DNA of 42,948 nt, taken from assembly GCA_905234835.1 (NCBI GenBank), contig CAJOIZ010000023.1:37509-80456 (forward strand), read 5' to 3'. A model generated the notes under the pieces. That model made no database searches. It was not told where the DNA came from and saw nothing but the letters and a program-made list of their open reading frames with translations. Every line of letters begins with the position of its first letter. Position 1 is the first letter of the stretch. Both the position numbers and the translations under genes were made by a program. Shown piece by piece: positions 9,706 to 19,589 of the stretch. This stretch comes from Paludibacteraceae bacterium (GTDB taxonomy: Bacteria > Bacteroidota > Bacteroidia > Bacteroidales > Paludibacteraceae).

Positions 9706-10316
9706 TAGACTATATTCGTGGTTCACTGACAGAGCTTAATCCGGCTCTGGCAGTGATAGATGCAGCCGGTGTGGGCTACGCGGTAAATATCGCGTTGCCC
9801 ACTTACTCCTTTCTTCAACCATACGAAAATAAAGAAGTCAAACTCTTTATCACCGAAATCATTCGGGAAGACACGCACGATCTGTACGGCTTTCCTACTA
9901 AAGGTGAAAGAGCTTTGTTTGATTTACTGCTCACCGTAAGCGGTATAGGTGCCAATACGGCACGTATGATTATGTCCGCTTTCAGCGCGGGCGAGACACG
10001 GCAGATCATCGCCACAGGCAATGCCCGTCAGTTGAGTCAGGTCAAAGGACTCGGGCCCAAAACGGCACAACGGGTCATTGTGGACCTCAAAGACAAAGTG
10101 CTTAAGATTGACCTCGGACAAGCGAATATGCCTGATACGGAGGTGACCGGTTTCGATGAACCCGCTTCCAATCCGATTCGACAGGAAGCCGTCAGTGCGC
10201 TTACGATGCTCGGCTTTGCCGTGTCACCCAGCAGTAAGGCGGTGGACAAGATCCTGCAAGATACGCCTTCTGCTACTATTGAGCAGGTTATCCGGTTGGC
10301 ACTCAAAATGTTGTAA
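9702..10316 (+). CDS. ruvA: Holliday junction branch migration protein RuvA
   Basis: 204 residues, the usual RuvA length. RuvA binds four-way DNA junctions as a tetramer and loads the RuvB motor during recombinational repair. The N-terminal OB-fold is visible (MIDYIRGSLTELNPALAVID, then VGYAVNI and the LYGFPTKGERALFDLLLTVSGIG region). It is followed by the helix-hairpin-helix signature VKGLGPKTAQRVIVDLKDK, and a C-terminal domain for RuvB contact after an acidic linker (TEVTGFDEPASN). The start overlaps the stop of the preceding gene by 4 bases, and sprA follows closely. Adjacency of ruvA and sprA/sov is, from memory, recurrent in Bacteroidales. Confidence 0.97.
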   Translation: MIDYIRGSLTELNPALAVIDAAGVGYAVNIALPTYSFLQPYENKEVKLFITEIIREDTHDLYGFPTKGERALFDLLLTVSGIGANTARMIMSAFSAGETRQIIATGNARQLSQVKGLGPKTAQRVIVDLKDKVLKIDLGQANMPDTEVTGFDEPASNPIRQEAVSALTMLGFAVSPSSKAVDKILQDTPSATIEQVIRLALKML

Positions 10317-10326
10317 TTGCTTTCTT

Positions 10327-13300
10327 CTGACACATCGTACTTTCATATTGCTTCTGTTGCTTATGCCGCTCATGGTCAGCGCACAAGCACCGCAATTGAC
10401 ACCTGCGCAAATGCACGCCGACTCCGTGCAGCGTGCAGATACTGTCGGGAGCATCGTTTCGACTTCGTTACCGGCTACCGACCAGACGGTTCAGACCACT
10501 GTCGAGTACCAGCCTTTGCAGAACAACTACCTTCTTCGTACGAAGATAGGCGAATTAGAAATTGAGTCGCCGTACCTGATGAACGAAGAGGAGTACAAAC
10601 GCTACCAAGAACGGCAGTTCATCCGCAAGTACTGGCAGCAGAAAATAGCGGAGACAGAGCATAACAACGAAAAGAAGTTCGACATCACCGATATGAAGTT
10701 CAATATCGGTCCTGCCGACAAGGTGTTCGGTCCTGGCGGTGTGCAACTCAAACTGCAGGGAAGTGCGGAACTCATTTTCGGCTTCAACCACCAGTTTGTG
10801 GACAACCCGGCTTTGACACGAAGGGCGAAGAATAACAACGTGTTTGACTTTGACGAGAAGATTCAGGTTAATGTGAACGGCAAGGTGGGTGACCGTCTGA
10901 ACCTCAATATGAGTTACAACACAGAAGCCACTTTCTCGTTCGACCAGCAGAACATCAAACTTGCCTATAAGGGGCAGGATGACGATATCATCCAGTCTGT
11001 GGAGGGCGGTAATGTGTCGCTTGACCTGAACTCACAACTGATAAGGGGCAGTCAGGCGTTGTTCGGTGTGAAGACGAACCTTAAGTTCGGACGACTGAAA
11101 GTGCAGGCGGTCATCAGTCAGCAGAACAGTGACGCGCAACAGGTGTCATCGGAAGGCGGGGCGCAGATGACCAAGTATGAGGTAACAGCCGACCACTACG
11201 ACGAGAACAAGCATTTCTTCCTCGGCTACTATTTCCGTGACCGTTTTGAGACGGCTATGTCCACGCTGCCATACGCTTCTTCGGGTGTGACCATTAACCG
11301 TATAGAAGTATGGGTTACAAACCGCAGGGGGACATACGACCAAGCGCGTAACTTTACCGCTTTCATCGACCTTGGCGAGGGGGATATGACGCACCTCCTT
11401 GACCAGTCGCTCTATACAACAGGCAAAGAGTCGGCGACACCTGCCAACCGCAACAATGCTCTCTATGACCGATTGATGGGTATGGGCGATGACATACGTT
11501 CCATATCGCAGGTAACTGCCGCCCTGCAGGGCAACCCCAATTGGGTAAGCGGCGAGAACTACGAGAAAGTGGAGTCTGCCCGTCTGCTCACTTCGGGCGA
11601 ATACACACTGAATCCCGCACTCGGTTTCATCTCGCTCCGTACCGCTCTCAACCAAGATGAGGTGCTTGCCGTTGCGTACGAATATACGTATGGCGGGCAA
11701 GTTTACCAGGTCGGTGAGTTCTCTACCGATGTGCCCTCCTCGTCCACATCCGGCGACGCGGCACCCGCGCTCATTCTTAAACTGCTCAAGCCGTCTAACA
11801 ACTCGCCCCATGCCGCCAATCCGACCCGAAAAGGCGAACATTACGGTTCGTGGGACTTAATGATGAAGAACTTCTACTCGCTCGGTGCCAGCACGATGTC
11901 GAGTGACAAGTTCGAATTGTATGTCCTCTACCGCAACGACTCCATTGGTACGGAACTGCAATACCTGACCGAAGGTCCGATCAAGAGCAAACAACTGCTC
12001 CGTGTTCTCAATGCCGACCGACTTGACACGAAGAACAACGCACAACCTGACGGACGGTTCGACTATATAGAAGGCTATACCGCGTTCAGTTCCACTGGGC
12101 GTATCATGTTTCCTGTCTTGGAGCCTTTCGGTAGCCATCTTGCCGCGCAATTGGGCAACGACCCCGAATTAGTGAACAGGTACTGTTTCCAGGAACTGTA
12201 CGACTCGACACGGGTGGAAGCACAGGAGATGACCGAGAAGAACAAGTTTGTACTTCAAGGCAAATACAAAGGCACGAACAGCAGCGAGATACGGCTCAAT
12301 GCAATGAATGTCCCTCGAGGAAGCGTCAAGGTAACAGCGGGAGGTGCTACGCTGACAGAAAATGTGGATTATACCGTGGACTACACGATGGGTGTGGTAA
12401 CCATTCTCAACCAGTCGATATTGGATGCGGGTACACAGGTCAATGTGCAGTTGGAGAACCAGTCCACGTTCTCGATGGTCCGTAAAGGACTGTACGGAGC
12501 CAACCTGCAATACGATTTCAGTAAGGATTTCAATATCGGCGGTACAATCATGTATATGCACGAGGCACCGCTTACCACGAAGGTCAATGCCGGCAGCGAA
12601 CCGCTCAGCAATATGATATGGGGGCTTAACCTTAACTATCAGACCCAGATGAACTGGCTGTCGAACGCCATTGAAGAAGTGCCGTGGATGTCCGCCAGTA
12701 CGCCGAGCACGTTCCAGATAGGTGGCGAGTTCGCTCATCTTGTTCCTGGACATACGCACGAGGTTGGCAAGGTGGGTACCGCTTATATGGACGATTTCGA
12801 ATCCACCACCACAGGTATTGATATCCACTATCCGACCAACTGGTTCCTTGCTTCCACACCGTCCGACCCTGCCAACGGGGCAACCAATTCCTACTATGAA
12901 GACGCAAGGTTGAGTAATGACTATAACTACAACCGTCACCGTGCCCACTTGAGCTGGTACACCGTGGATCCTATTTTCGGACATCCGCAGACCAATACGC
13001 CTATGCACATCAAGTCTGACCCGGAAGCCCTGTCCGACCATCGCACGCGTATCGTATATGAGCAGGAGATATACCCCAATAAGGAAGTGTTGGCAAGTGA
13101 GGATACGCGTATGACGGTACTTAACCTCAGTTATTACCCTTCTGAACGCGGTCAATACAATATCTCTGCCGACCGTATCAACAGCCGAGGTGAACTGATT
13201 GAGCCGGAGAAGAACTGGGGCGGTATCATGCGTCGGTTAGACAACACAGACTTCGAGACCTCAAATATCGAATATATCCAGTTCTGGCTGATGGATCCGC

Positions 13301-16300
13301 GTCTGACCAACGACGAAGGTTTTGCGGGCGGCGACCTGTACATCAACCTCGGTGATATCAGCGAGGATATCCTTCGTGACGGCAAGAAGGCGTTTGAACA
13401 TGGTCTTCCCCTTAACGAAACGGATCGTGCAATGCTTGACTCTACAGCGTGGGGATATGTGCCTCGGACAACGAGTACGACTGTTGCCTTCTCCAACGAA
13501 GCCAATGCCCGCGACAAGCAGGATGTGGGTCTAAACGGACTGACCACCGCGCAGGAGTTCGCTTTCGAATACAAAGGCACACATCCGTATGCTGACTATG
13601 TAGCGTCGTTGCGTTCCAAACTGGATCAGGATGTCATTAACGCATGGCAGCAGGACGCTTTCTCCCCTTTGCGTGACCCTGCAGGCGACAACTACCACTA
13701 CTATCGCGGAACGGACTACGACCAAGCAGAAACACCGGTTCTGATGCGCTACAAGCACGTGAACGGTACGGAGGGTAACTCGCCCGAAAGCAGTAGCAAT
13801 GACAATTACGGAACGGCTTGGACGCTCTCACCTGATATAGAAGACATCAACCGCGACAACACGCTGAACGAGTCAGAGAAGTACTTCGAGTACCATGTAT
13901 CGCTTGACCCGTCGCAACTGCAGGTGGGAATGCAGCATATATCAGAGAGACTTGAAACCAACGTGGCACTTAAGAACGGGCAGACGGTCAAGGTGACATG
14001 GTATCAGTTCAAGATTCCGATTAAGGGCAATGATGTGCGTCCTGTCGGCAATATACGCAATTACAAGTCCATCCGCTTTATGCGTATGTATCTGACGGGT
14101 TGCAAACAGACCACGCATCTCCGTTTCGCGACGCTCGAACTGGTTCGCGGCGAATGGCGCAACTATTCCAAGGGCTTGTACTACAACTCTTCGACGGGTC
14201 AGTATAACACTACGCTGTCTGGTTCGAACGCCCTGTTAGACGTGCAGGCTATCAACATAGAAGAGAATGGTGCACGCTCGCCAATTAACTACGTCCTTCC
14301 TCCTGGCATTTCGCGTCAGACCGACCCCGGACAAGCGCAACTGATTGCCCAGAACGAGCAGGCATTGGTTCTGAAGGTCAACCACTTGCAGCACAATGAT
14401 GCGCTTGCTGTCTATAAGAACGTAACGTTTGACATGCGCAACTATAAACGCCTTCAGATGTTCGTTCATGCAGAGGCTGTTGATTCCGACCCGGATAACG
14501 AGAAGGTACAAGATGGCGATTTGAGTTGCTTCATCCGTATGGGTTCGGATCTTAAGTACAACTATTACGAATACGAGATACCTTTGAGCATCACCCAGCC
14601 CGGTGTCTATAACAACGACAATGTGCGCGACCGCGCTATCGTATGGCCGCAGGAGAATGAATTCAATTTCCCGCTGTCCATCTTTACTGCTGCTAAGACG
14701 GCGCGGAACAAGGCAAAACGTTCGGGCGACCATTCGGTTGGTAACAACATCCCGTATATCATCTATGACACGGAGAATGGTCATCCCGACAACAAAGTAA
14801 CGGTGATGGGTAATCTGACATTGGGTGAGATAGAGACGGTGATGATTGGTGTTCGCAACCGCAAGAACACCCTGTCCGGCGGCGTGAACGGCGAGGTATG
14901 GGTGAACGAGTTGCGTATGTCCGACTTCAACGAAGACGGCGGTGTTGCGGCTATCGCCAATGCGGCATTGAAAGTGAGCGATATTGCGCAAGTGAACGTT
15001 ACAGGACGGTTGGAGACAGCCGGATTCGGAAGCATAGAGAGCAACGTGCAGACACGGAATATGGAAGACCGCTACAATATTGCCGTCAGTGCCGCCCTTG
15101 AAGCAGGAAGGCTCGTTCCGCAGGAGGCACACCTTCAGATACCGCTCTATGTCAGCTACTCCAACGAGATGCAGTCGCCCAAGTACGACCCGATAGACTC
15201 AGATGTGCAACTCAAAGACAACCTTGAAACGTATTCAACGAAGGCAGAAAAGGACTCTGTGCGCCGTATGACCAATACGAAGCGCGAGAACATATCTTTC
15301 AGTGCAAGCAACATCAAGGTGGATATCCACTCCAAGAAAAAGAATATGTTCTACGACCCTGCCAACTTCTCGCTGTCGGCGGCTTACAACAAGCAGAAGG
15401 AGAGTTCGCCCGAATTAGAGAACAACCAGAATTCTTCGCAGAAAGGATCGTTCAACTACGCTTATTCGTTCAATCCGCAGCCGTGGGAACCGTTCAAGAA
15501 AAACGACAAGGTGAAGGATGTTAAACTGCTCTCAGAGTTGAATATCTACTACCTGCCTCAGTCGTGGTCGTTCAATACGAACATGCAGCGCAACTTCTCA
15601 TCGCTACGTATGCGCGACTTCAACGCCTATGACGGTGCACCCGCCGCCGAGTTGCCGCCAACGTTCTCGAAAGACTATATGTGGGACCGCAACTTCGACT
15701 TCAAGTACGACTTGACGCAGAACATGAAGTTTACGTTCCATACGGCAATGAACGCTACAGTGGACGAAGGCTACTATACACCTGAGATTATCAAGGACTA
15801 TAGTTTCACACACGACTACTACGAAGGTTGGAAGGACACGCTGCTCCGCAGTATGGGAACGTGGGGAACTCCGTACACCTACCAACAGGTGTTCACCGCA
15901 TCGTGGAACGTGCCGTTCAACCGCATTCCGTATTTGGACTGCCTGACAGGTAATGCATCGTACAACGGCACTTATACATGGAACCGCACAGCGGGTTCGA
16001 CCACCAACCAGAACCTCGGTAACACGGTGGCTTCCACCCGCGCCATCCAAGCCGACGGGCAACTCAACCTTGAGACGCTTTACGGCAAGAGCACCTATTG
16101 GAAGCAGATGACGCAACGGATGTCCGCACGGCCCGTCAGGAAATCCAACTTCCGTGAAAAGAAGTTCACACAGACGCTTTCATTGGAGAAAGGCAAACCT
16201 GCTACCATCAACCACCGTCTCGGTTCGACATCGCTCAATGTGGCGGTCAAGGACTCGGCAGGCAATACCGTTCAGGCGAAGTTCAAAGCCACCGACAATA

Positions 16301-17835
16301 ATACGGCTACGCTGACCGTACAGCAGGATGTGGCTGCGGCTTCCATTACGATTACGACCAAAGACCCGTCCGAGCGTACACCCGCGCAGAAAGCTCTTGA
16401 CTTTGCCGCCTTCTTCGGAACGATGATACGCCGCGTGCAAGTTACCTACCGACAGACCAATTCGATGACCGTACCCGGATTCAATCCGATGCCGGGCTTT
16501 ATGGGACAACGTCAAGTGGACAATATGTACGCTCCCGGCTTTGATTTCGCCTTCGGTTTCTTCAAAGACGACTTTGTACAGCAAGCGAAGGCGAACGGCT
16601 GGCTGTCGCTTTCGTCGGATGTGGTACAACCCGCAGCATCCGCCATCACGCAGGACTTCGACTACAAGGTTACGTTAGAACCGTTCCCCGGATTCAAAGT
16701 GCAGGTCAACGGAAAGCGATACGAGGCACAATCCGTTTCGATGCTCTACGGACGGTTAGACGAAACAACCGACTATACTTTGCAGCGTAATGCAACCGGT
16801 TCGTTCAACATCACGCAAATTGCCATAACTACCGCATTCGACAAGGTAGGTGACGCTTCCACAATGTTCGCATCGAAGACGTTTGACGCTTTCCTTGAGA
16901 ACCGTTCGTTGATGGCGCAGCGGATAGAGAACCGTTATCGGGGTGTCGCTTATCCGACCGGTTCGACCTTCATACCTGATTCGCTTGCAGGCAAAACGTA
17001 TAGGGGCGGACGCATCAATCCAGCTACGGCTGATGTGCTGGTTCCCACGTTCCTTGCAACCTATACGGGCAGCGACATATCGGGCATATCGTTCAACCCG
17101 TTCCTCTCCATCCTGCGCACGATGCCCAACTGGAGCGTTTCGTTTGACGGATTAGGTCGTCTGCCGTGGATGCGTGACAACTTCCGTTCTGTTACACTCA
17201 CCCACGCATATACCTGCAAATACGCCATCGGTTCGTACTCATCCTTCTCTACGTGGGTTGGAGCTGACAATAAGGATATGACACTCGGTTTCACTCGCGA
17301 TGTGACCACGCAGATGCCGACTCCGTCCGCTGCGTACGACATCTCCTCTGTCAGCTTGCAGGAATCTTTCTCACCGCTCATCGGACTGAACATGACGATG
17401 AAGAACTCACTTTCGCTGAAAGCCGAGTACCGCAAGCAACGTAATATAACGCTCAACATCAACTCTGTACAACTTACCGAAGGTCATACCAACGAGTTCG
17501 TCATCGGAGCAGGCTATACCATCAAGGACTTCCACTTCACCAAGAAGAGCCGCGATGGCAAGCAGTCGAAGGTAAGCAACGACCTCAAACTGAATGTTGA
17601 CGTCAGCTATAAGAACATTATGACGCTACTGCGCAAGGTGGAAGAGAACCTGACGCAGGCATCTTCGGGCAATCGTGTGCTGGCTATCAAGATCAGTGCT
17701 GACTATGTGGTATCTCAGCGCGTCAGCCTCAAACTCTTCTATGACCACGAGGGCAATACACCGCTCATCTCCAATTCGTATCCTATCACTACGGACAACG
17801 CGGGCATTTCTATCAAACTGATGCTTACCAGATAA
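10327..17835 (+). CDS. sprA: T9SS outer-membrane translocon SprA (Sov)
   Basis: About 2,500 residues, the size of SprA/Sov, the very large 36-strand beta-barrel that forms the T9SS export pore. Family features include the early ELEIESPYLMNEEEYKRY and FNIGPADKVFGPGGVQLKLQG segments, the YMDDFEST motif near 12787, and long alternating strands to the C-terminus. The start is unusual. The frame is open from an ATG at 10156, but that would read about 50 codons through ruvA and put no signal peptide at the N-terminus. The only ATGs after ruvA (10363, 10372) fall inside the hydrophobic core MPLMVSAQ. A CTG at 10327, 10 bases after the ruvA stop, gives a full signal peptide (THRTFILLLLLMPLMVSAQ); TTG at 10348 or 10357 gives a very short one. 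The start is therefore uncertain. The last base of the stop codon is the first base of the next gene. Confidence 0.95.
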   Translation: MTHRTFILLLLLMPLMVSAQAPQLTPAQMHADSVQRADTVGSIVSTSLPATDQTVQTTVEYQPLQNNYLLRTKIGELEIESPYLMNEEEYKRYQERQFIRKYWQQKIAETEHNNEKKFDITDMKFNIGPADKVFGPGGVQLKLQGSAELIFGFNHQFVDNPALTRRAKNNNVFDFDEKIQVNVNGKVGDRLNLNMSYNTEATFSFDQQNIKLAYKGQDDDIIQSVEGGNVSLDLNSQLIRGSQALFGVKTNLKFGRLKVQAVISQQNSDAQQVSSEGGAQMTKYEVTADHYDENKHFFLGYYFRDRFETAMSTLPYASSGVTINRIEVWVTNRRGTYDQARNFTAFIDLGEGDMTHLLDQSLYTTGKESATPANRNNALYDRLMGMGDDIRSISQVTAALQGNPNWVSGENYEKVESARLLTSGEYTLNPALGFISLRTALNQDEVLAVAYEYTYGGQVYQVGEFSTDVPSSSTSGDAAPALILKLLKPSNNSPHAANPTRKGEHYGSWDLMMKNFYSLGASTMSSDKFELYVLYRNDSIGTELQYLTEGPIKSKQLLRVLNADRLDTKNNAQPDGRFDYIEGYTAFSSTGRIMFPVLEPFGSHLAAQLGNDPELVNRYCFQELYDSTRVEAQEMTEKNKFVLQGKYKGTNSSEIRLNAMNVPRGSVKVTAGGATLTENVDYTVDYTMGVVTILNQSILDAGTQVNVQLENQSTFSMVRKGLYGANLQYDFSKDFNIGGTIMYMHEAPLTTKVNAGSEPLSNMIWGLNLNYQTQMNWLSNAIEEVPWMSASTPSTFQIGGEFAHLVPGHTHEVGKVGTAYMDDFESTTTGIDIHYPTNWFLASTPSDPANGATNSYYEDARLSNDYNYNRHRAHLSWYTVDPIFGHPQTNTPMHIKSDPEALSDHRTRIVYEQEIYPNKEVLASEDTRMTVLNLSYYPSERGQYNISADRINSRGELIEPEKNWGGIMRRLDNTDFETSNIEYIQFWLMDPRLTNDEGFAGGDLYINLGDISEDILRDGKKAFEHGLPLNETDRAMLDSTAWGYVPRTTSTTVAFSNEANARDKQDVGLNGLTTAQEFAFEYKGTHPYADYVASLRSKLDQDVINAWQQDAFSPLRDPAGDNYHYYRGTDYDQAETPVLMRYKHVNGTEGNSPESSSNDNYGTAWTLSPDIEDINRDNTLNESEKYFEYHVSLDPSQLQVGMQHISERLETNVALKNGQTVKVTWYQFKIPIKGNDVRPVGNIRNYKSIRFMRMYLTGCKQTTHLRFATLELVRGEWRNYSKGLYYNSSTGQYNTTLSGSNALLDVQAINIEENGARSPINYVLPPGISRQTDPGQAQLIAQNEQALVLKVNHLQHNDALAVYKNVTFDMRNYKRLQMFVHAEAVDSDPDNEKVQDGDLSCFIRMGSDLKYNYYEYEIPLSITQPGVYNNDNVRDRAIVWPQENEFNFPLSIFTAAKTARNKAKRSGDHSVGNNIPYIIYDTENGHPDNKVTVMGNLTLGEIETVMIGVRNRKNTLSGGVNGEVWVNELRMSDFNEDGGVAAIANAALKVSDIAQVNVTGRLETAGFGSIESNVQTRNMEDRYNIAVSAALEAGRLVPQEAHLQIPLYVSYSNEMQSPKYDPIDSDVQLKDNLETYSTKAEKDSVRRMTNTKRENISFSASNIKVDIHSKKKNMFYDPANFSLSAAYNKQKESSPELENNQNSSQKGSFNYAYSFNPQPWEPFKKNDKVKDVKLLSELNIYYLPQSWSFNTNMQRNFSSLRMRDFNAYDGAPAAELPPTFSKDYMWDRNFDFKYDLTQNMKFTFHTAMNATVDEGYYTPEIIKDYSFTHDYYEGWKDTLLRSMGTWGTPYTYQQVFTASWNVPFNRIPYLDCLTGNASYNGTYTWNRTAGSTTNQNLGNTVASTRAIQADGQLNLETLYGKSTYWKQMTQRMSARPVRKSNFREKKFTQTLSLEKGKPATINHRLGSTSLNVAVKDSAGNTVQAKFKATDNNTATLTVQQDVAAASITITTKDPSERTPAQKALDFAAFFGTMIRRVQVTYRQTNSMTVPGFNPMPGFMGQRQVDNMYAPGFDFAFGFFKDDFVQQAKANGWLSLSSDVVQPAASAITQDFDYKVTLEPFPGFKVQVNGKRYEAQSVSMLYGRLDETTDYTLQRNATGSFNITQIAITTAFDKVGDASTMFASKTFDAFLENRSLMAQRIENRYRGVAYPTGSTFIPDSLAGKTYRGGRINPATADVLVPTFLATYTGSDISGISFNPFLSILRTMPNWSVSFDGLGRLPWMRDNFRSVTLTHAYTCKYAIGSYSSFSTWVGADNKDMTLGFTRDVTTQMPTPSAAYDISSVSLQESFSPLIGLNMTMKNSLSLKAEYRKQRNITLNINSVQLTEGHTNEFVIGAGYTIKDFHFTKKSRDGKQSKVSNDLKLNVDVSYKNIMTLLRKVEENLTQASSGNRVLAIKISADYVVSQRVSLKLFYDHEGNTPLISNSYPITTDNAGISIKLMLTR

Positions 17836-18329
17836 TGCGAATAGCATTTGTCGGTCCTGAATCGTGCGGCAAATCCACGCTCTCTTCGGCACTTGCCGAA
17901 CATCTGCAGTTGCCGTGTGTGGCAGAGTATGCACGTACATACGTGGAACGTCTTTCGCGCCCTTACGTTTATCGGGATGTTGTGGCTATTGCGCATCGGC
18001 AGATAGAGGAATTGCGTGCTTTCCCGAATGCTGTTTTTGATACGGATTTGATTATAACGCAAGTCTGGATGCACCGTTGCTATGGCCGTTCGCCGTGGTG
18101 GGTAGAACGGGCGATGCGTCAGTTTCCGATGGATTATTATTTTCTGTGCGCACCGGACCTTCCCTGGCAACCTGACCCTGTACGTGAGAACCCTGACCGA
18201 AGGGAGGAACTTTTCAGACAATACCTGTCGCGTGTCAAAAGGACAGGAATCCCTTATACCATTATCCGTGGCACCGACCCGTCAAGTCGCTTACAGCATG
18301 CTCTGCAGAGTCTGCCTAAGGGTAATTGA
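17835..18329 (+). CDS. NadR/AAA_28-like P-loop ATPase
   Basis: 164 residues starting MRIAFVGPESCGKSTL, where GPESCGKST is a Walker A motif close to that of the ribosylnicotinamide kinase domain of NadR. Other supporting segments are VAEYARTYVERL and a Walker B-like strand ending FDTDLIITQVW, both typical of the AAA_28/NadR-kinase-like group. The protein has only the kinase-type domain, so nicotinamide riboside kinase activity is possible but not shown. The start shares one base with the sprA stop (TAATG), which suggests coupled translation. The gene ends 30 bases before the convergent sugar transferase gene; no strong hairpin was seen between them. Confidence 0.8.
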   Translation: MRIAFVGPESCGKSTLSSALAEHLQLPCVAEYARTYVERLSRPYVYRDVVAIAHRQIEELRAFPNAVFDTDLIITQVWMHRCYGRSPWWVERAMRQFPMDYYFLCAPDLPWQPDPVRENPDRREELFRQYLSRVKRTGIPYTIIRGTDPSSRLQHALQSLPKGN

Positions 18330-18359
18330 TTCTTGTAGTCGGGTGTTTGCAGAGAAGGA

Positions 18360-19571
18360 TTATTGCCCTTTGCCGTTGAAGAGGACGGATAGGGTCAGCA
18401 GCATAATCTTGATGTCCAAGAGGAGCGACATGTTCTCCATATAGGTGATGTCGTAATTGAGGCGGCGAATCATCTTCTCTATTGTGTCGGTATATCCGAC
18501 GCGGACAGGGCCCCAGCTGGTCAGTCCCGGACGAATCTTATAGAGCAAACAGTAGTACGGCGCCTGCTGCTCAATAAGGTTAATAAAGTACGGTCGTTCG
18601 GGACGCGGACCGACGAAAGACATATCGCCTTTGAGTACGTTCCATAACTGCGGCAGTTCGTCAAGACGGTACTTGCGCATCCAGTGGCCTATCTTGGTGA
18701 TGCGGTTGTCGTCCTTGTGGCTCAGTTGCGGCAACCCCTCCTCTGCCGACTCAATCATCGTACGGAACTTGTATATCTTAAACGGATGTCCGTGTAGTCC
18801 GATACGCTCCTGAATGTAGAACACGGGACCTTTTGACGACCACCATACCAAGGCTGACAGGACAAGATACAAAGGACCGAGCATCGTCAGGCATACAACG
18901 GAGGCGGCAATGTCGAATGCGCGTTTGAAGCATACTTCCGAATCGGTCATATTGAGGTCGGTGATGCACACCAGTGCCTCTCCGTCCAGTGTCCTGATTT
19001 GTGCCGCACCCGTCAGTAAGTCATAGACTCGGGGACGGATATAAATAGGTTTGCCGGTAGGGTAGGCATCACGTATCTGCCTGTACAGTTCCGCTTCATC
19101 TCCTGCAGGCGGATCTATGACGATGATGTCCTCCCGTACATGGTACCGTCTGCTGAACCAACCGACCACCCGCCGGCATATGTAACTGATGCAGAACTGC
19201 AAAGTAAACAGCACACCGAGTGACACTAAATAACGCTGGTACTCTTTTACGGGGTCGTCAATTACGATAATGAAGAATGCACCCAGTGAGATAACCACAG
19301 CGCTGATAAAGGTGGTCAGGAACTCCTTGGATAGCGAACGGCGGAAAGGATGAAGGTAGTAACCCGAAAAATAATAGACGGCCAGACACCCGAGCGGGTA
19401 CAGCACAAGGGGCCTGTGGAAGTCGAATGCCGGAATCAGCACTCCCTCCACCGACATCACCTTGCCTTCGTACACTATCCAGCGGAAGAGCAGGAACAGC
19501 AGCCACACCAGTTCGGCGGACACGATGTCAGCCAGTATGATGCGCATTTGTTGGCGGCGGTAGATGCTCAT
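18360..19571 (-). CDS. Undecaprenyl-phosphate sugar-1-phosphate transferase
   Basis: 403 residues. The N-terminal 130 residues hold four hydrophobic segments (about 12-32, 53-75, 87-105, 113-131), followed by a cytoplasmic linker. The C-terminal 190 residues form the bacterial sugar transferase domain (PF02397 type): KRAFDIAAS at 216-224, PVFYIQERIGLHGHPFKIYKFRTM at 249-272, and the catalytic-region motifs RKYRLDELPQLWNVLKGDMS and FVGPRPE. Members transfer a sugar phosphate to the lipid carrier as the first step of exopolysaccharide, O-antigen or glycoprotein glycan synthesis at the inner membrane; the sugar cannot be read from the sequence. It lies 18 bases downstream of the M6 peptidase gene on the same strand, so the two are probably cotranscribed. 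Confidence 0.9.
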   Translation of the reverse strand: MSIYRRQQMRIILADIVSAELVWLLFLLFRWIVYEGKVMSVEGVLIPAFDFHRPLVLYPLGCLAVYYFSGYYLHPFRRSLSKEFLTTFISAVVISLGAFFIIVIDDPVKEYQRYLVSLGVLFTLQFCISYICRRVVGWFSRRYHVREDIIVIDPPAGDEAELYRQIRDAYPTGKPIYIRPRVYDLLTGAAQIRTLDGEALVCITDLNMTDSEVCFKRAFDIAASVVCLTMLGPLYLVLSALVWWSSKGPVFYIQERIGLHGHPFKIYKFRTMIESAEEGLPQLSHKDDNRITKIGHWMRKYRLDELPQLWNVLKGDMSFVGPRPERPYFINLIEQQAPYYCLLYKIRPGLTSWGPVRVGYTDTIEKMIRRLNYDITYMENMSLLLDIKIMLLTLSVLFNGKGQ

Positions 19572-19589
19572 TGCCTTCTGATGGATAGT

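Noticed and set aside
12169..13155. A 328-codon minus-strand open frame inside sprA
   Set aside because: It lies within a well-supported SprA coding region and resembles no protein family.
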